From positions 1-35,831 of the forward strand of contig PBKU01000036.1 of the NCBI GenBank assembly GCA_002722175.1: DNA of 35,831 nt. The letters run 5' to 3'. The notes beneath the pieces were generated by a model. It saw nothing but the letters and a program-made list of their open reading frames with translations. It did not search any database and had not been told where the DNA came from. Shown here one piece after another: positions 33,529-35,831 of the stretch. Both the position numbers and the translations under genes were made by a program. The stretch is from Magnetovibrio sp. (GTDB lineage: Bacteria > Pseudomonadota > Alphaproteobacteria > Rhodospirillales > Casp-alpha2). Each line of letters begins with the position of its first letter. Position 1 is the first letter of the stretch.

Positions 33529-34416
33529 TTGCTGAAGTTTATTTTAATAATAATTATTGTGCTCTTTCTGTTAATGATAGGTTTGTTTGGCAATATTCAA
33601 TTAGGCCAACAGGGTGCTTTCTTTTTTTTATCAAAGTTTTTTTGGCTCTTATTTAAGCCGGGAAATCTTTTTTTGTATTTTTTCCTATTTCTTCTTTTTT
33701 TTCTGTTAACAAGAAATTTAGGTAGCAAGCTCATTATTATTCTGATCGTTATCAGTGCTCTAGCAATAGCGGTTCTCCCTGTCGGCAGCGTTTTCACACA
33801 TGTTCTTGAAACTAGATTTGAAAAACCAAGACCCTTGCCCGATAAAATTACCGGAGTAGTAATTCTTGGAGGAGTAATTAATCCAAAATTGACGTTTGCT
33901 CGTGATGAGACCCAAATTAATAGCGCCATCGAGCGGATAGTTGAAGGTGTCGCTATAGCAAAGCGTTATCCGGCTTCTAAAATAATATTTTCGGGTGGTT
34001 CAGGATTGGTGATCGAACAAAAATATAAAGAAGCAGACTATGCAAAAACTTTGTTTGAGCAGCTTGGGTTATCTGGAAGTCGATTAATTTTTGAGAGAAT
34101 GTCGCGTAACACAATTGAAAATGCGTTGTTTTCAAAAAAAATAGCAGACCCTAAATACGGCGAAATATGGTTGTTAATAACATCTGCTTTTCATATGCCT
34201 AGAGCAGTGGGTGTTTTTCGATCAACTGGTTGGAATATTACGCCTTACCCTGTTGATTACTCAACTTACCCTGATTTTAGTATTGGATGGAATTTTGACT
34301 TTGGATCCGGTTTATCTAGTATCAATAGGGTAGTACACGAATATCTAGGGCTATTAATATATTGGATAACAGGGAAAACTAACGAATTTTTGCCAGGGCC
34401 AATTAGGTCGAGGTGA
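33529..34416 (+). CDS. DUF218 (YdcF/ElyC/SanA-like) membrane protein
   Basis: A 295-residue inner-membrane protein. Three hydrophobic N-terminal segments are visible: residues about 3-20, 30-62 and 66-90. The DUF218 domain follows: ITGVVILGGVINP near 108-120, KIIFSGGSGLV near 150, MSRNTIENALFSKK near 189-202, and LLITSAFHMPRAVGVFRSTGW near 210-230. ElyC and SanA homologues act in cell-envelope integrity and peptidoglycan-precursor metabolism. Translation probably starts at TTG 33529, which has AAGGAAAGG six bases upstream; ATG 33574 lacks a ribosome site and would delete most of the first helix. The end lies 30 bp before the transglycosylase start, so both envelope genes are probably in one operon. 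Confidence 0.9.
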   Translation: MLKFILIIIIVLFLLMIGLFGNIQLGQQGAFFFLSKFFWLLFKPGNLFLYFFLFLLFFLLTRNLGSKLIIILIVISALAIAVLPVGSVFTHVLETRFEKPRPLPDKITGVVILGGVINPKLTFARDETQINSAIERIVEGVAIAKRYPASKIIFSGGSGLVIEQKYKEADYAKTLFEQLGLSGSRLIFERMSRNTIENALFSKKIADPKYGEIWLLITSAFHMPRAVGVFRSTGWNITPYPVDYSTYPDFSIGWNFDFGSGLSSINRVVHEYLGLLIYWITGKTNEFLPGPIRSR

Positions 34417-34445
34417 TGGAAGACAATTATTTTGGAGATTTGAGC

Positions 34446-35660
34446 ATGCTAAATCGTCTGATTCGGCAACAAAAAAAATTCTTTTTCGCTTTTTTTCTTT
34501 TAGTATTATCCATGCCTCTAAATGCAAATCAGCAGACTTCCTTTGATGATTGGGTAGCTGCCTTGCGAACAGAAGCAAGAAAAACTGGAATTTCAGAAAA
34601 AACAGTAAACGAAACCTTAAGTGGAATACAACTCATTCCGAGAGTGATTGAACTTGACAGAAGACAACCGGAGTTCACCCTTAGTTTTTGGAGGTATATC
34701 AACAGGGCAGTGTCCAATAAGCGCATCGAAAAGGGGAAAAAGCTTTTATCCGAACACAAAAATTTGCTAAATGCGATTTACGCAAAATACGATGTTCAGC
34801 CCAGGTTTTTATTAGCGTTTTGGGGCCTTGAAACTAATTTTGGGAAAACTACAGGGTCATTTCCGTTAATCGCAAGTCTAGCGACCTTGGCGTACGATAA
34901 ACGGCGATCCAAGTTTTTTCGCAAACAATTGATTGCGGCCCTTCAGATCATTGATAGAGGCGATATTCAAGGTGACATAAAGTCATCATGGGCTGGAGCA
35001 ATGGGAAATATGCAATTTATGCCCACAACTTACAAAGCATATGCTATTGACGGGGACCAGGATGGTGTGCGAGATCTTTGGAATAGCCTGCCGGATATTT
35101 TTTCGTCAGCGGCAAATTATCTGTCAAGGTCGGGTTGGACCGGGGCATTTTCCTGGGGAAGTGAAGTTAACTTGCCACGAAACTTTGATTTAGCTTTAAG
35201 CGGCCTTAATATACAGCGTAGATTAAGTGAATGGTTAAAACTTGGCGTCCGACTAGTGCAAAGTCGAGATTTGCCCAAGGATGATATAAAAGCGTCGTTG
35301 GTAGTTCCTGCTGGTTATCAGGGGCCCGCCTTTCTCGTTTATCAGAATTTTCGATCAACATTAAAATGGAACCGGTCAATTTTTTACGCGATTGCAGTAG
35401 GTCACCTGGCAGACCGGATAAGCGGATATGGTGCGTTCAAGGCACCTCGGCCTAGCGCTGAACAACCGCTATCAATTAGTAATATAAAAGAAATTCAGCG
35501 ACAGTTAATAACTAAAGGATTCAATGTTGGGGGGGCAGATGGAGTTGTCGGAGTTAAGACTAGAGAAGCAATTCGCGCTTTTCAAAAAAAAACCGGTATC
35601 CCAGCTGACGGGTTTCCGTCGATCAACCTATTGACTAAATTGAGGCAGACTGACAATTAG
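34446..35660 (+). CDS. Lytic murein transglycosylase, MltB family, with peptidoglycan-binding domain
   Basis: Periplasmic enzyme of 404 residues that cleaves glycan strands to 1,6-anhydro-muramic ends. A signal peptide covers residues 1-28 (KKFFFAFFLLVLSMPLNA). The catalytic domain has FWGLETNFGK with catalytic glutamate E129, then AGAMGNMQFMPTTYKAYA (183-200), DGDQDGVRDLW, and SWGSEV, as in MltB. The C-terminal 60 residues form a peptidoglycan-binding domain 1 (IQRQLITKGFNVGGADGVVG, REAIRAFQKKTG). ATG 34446 is chosen over the upstream GTG 34413 because it gives the signal peptide directly and has GGAG eight bases before it. Lack of a lipobox suggests a soluble periplasmic rather than lipoprotein form. 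Confidence 0.94.
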   Translation: MLNRLIRQQKKFFFAFFLLVLSMPLNANQQTSFDDWVAALRTEARKTGISEKTVNETLSGIQLIPRVIELDRRQPEFTLSFWRYINRAVSNKRIEKGKKLLSEHKNLLNAIYAKYDVQPRFLLAFWGLETNFGKTTGSFPLIASLATLAYDKRRSKFFRKQLIAALQIIDRGDIQGDIKSSWAGAMGNMQFMPTTYKAYAIDGDQDGVRDLWNSLPDIFSSAANYLSRSGWTGAFSWGSEVNLPRNFDLALSGLNIQRRLSEWLKLGVRLVQSRDLPKDDIKASLVVPAGYQGPAFLVYQNFRSTLKWNRSIFYAIAVGHLADRISGYGAFKAPRPSAEQPLSISNIKEIQRQLITKGFNVGGADGVVGVKTREAIRAFQKKTGIPADGFPSINLLTKLRQTDN

Positions 35661-35806
35661 TTTTGTCGAGAAAGCAGTGTAAAAATATTAAGAATTATTT
35701 TTCGATTTGAAAATCACAATTAGTTCTCGTTTGGGAATTATTTAAAGCGGAATTGAAGCTTTGGTAATAATGAGGTATTTCACGTCTAATATACAGGAGC
35801 TCAACA

Positions 35807-35831
35807 ATGAGTTTAAAATTTCCAAAATTTA
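35807..35831 (+). CDS. Start of an unidentified gene, cut by the window end
   Basis: ATG 35807 is preceded by AGGAG with suitable spacing and opens MSLKFPKF before the sequence ends. Only eight codons are present, so identity cannot be given. By position after an MltB-type gene, an RlpA or D,D-carboxypeptidase gene would be usual in alphaproteobacteria, but nothing visible confirms this. Confidence 0.45.

Noticed and set aside
1-35831. CRISPR arrays, insertion sequences, integrases, phage genes or toxin-antitoxin pairs
   Set aside because: None were found. The only regular array (14431-14486) has 14-bp units without spacers, and no transposase or recombinase motif appears in any frame.

Overview
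The window looks like a chromosomal segment of an AT-rich, free-living (probably marine) alphaproteobacterium, perhaps near Rhodospirillales or SAR116. The main clues are a fused ispD-ispF gene, sdhE directly overlapping mfd next to a convergent recG, a BolA with an SP.C.GG tail, and an MltB-type transglycosylase with a C-terminal peptidoglycan-binding domain. Taxonomy is inferred from gene content only.

Region 1 (1-8873) is the most distinctive part. After the broken 3' end of an amidase gene comes a tight same-strand cluster: hypB, hypA, two tandem ureohydrolase-family genes, a Tat-exported binding protein, two permeases, an ATPase and a TetR regulator, closed by a hairpin plus T-run. There are no hydrogenase genes, so the HypA/HypB pair most likely loads nickel into the ureohydrolase. 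The first ureohydrolase keeps all six metal ligands. The second has lost four of the six (H to R, D to G, D-x-D to N-x-N). This active-plus-inactive pairing resembles the nickel-dependent heteromeric metformin hydrolase and is related to the Ni-dependent guanidine hydrolase GdmH. I read the cluster as an import-and-hydrolyse system for guanidine or a substituted guanidine, polyamine or biguanide. A promoter-like sequence overlapping a 22-bp near-palindrome lies ahead of hypB and is a good candidate TetR operator.

Region 2 (8875-14147) holds a small hypothetical gene, ispDF and a class I aminotransferase on the minus strand, then a divergent thiamine-diphosphate enzyme of the acetolactate synthase family, tRNA-His(GTG) and bolA. 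Region 3 (14148-22372) carries four 14-bp tandem repeats ahead of transketolase, class I fructose-bisphosphate aldolase and ribulose-phosphate epimerase, then an SLC13-type transporter with a two-domain universal stress protein and a secreted PsbP-like protein.

Region 4 (22536-30963) is mostly housekeeping: a DUF502 membrane protein with a one-domain cyclic-nucleotide-binding protein, a Nudix hydrolase, recG, sdhE, mfd and a conserved hypothetical. Region 5 (30964-33102) is gene-poor around tRNA-Ser(TGA) and contains a decayed polysaccharide-lyase-like gene with an in-frame TGA. Region 6 (33103-35831) has a cold-shock protein, a DUF218 (ElyC/SanA-like) membrane protein, a lytic transglycosylase and the first codons of another gene.
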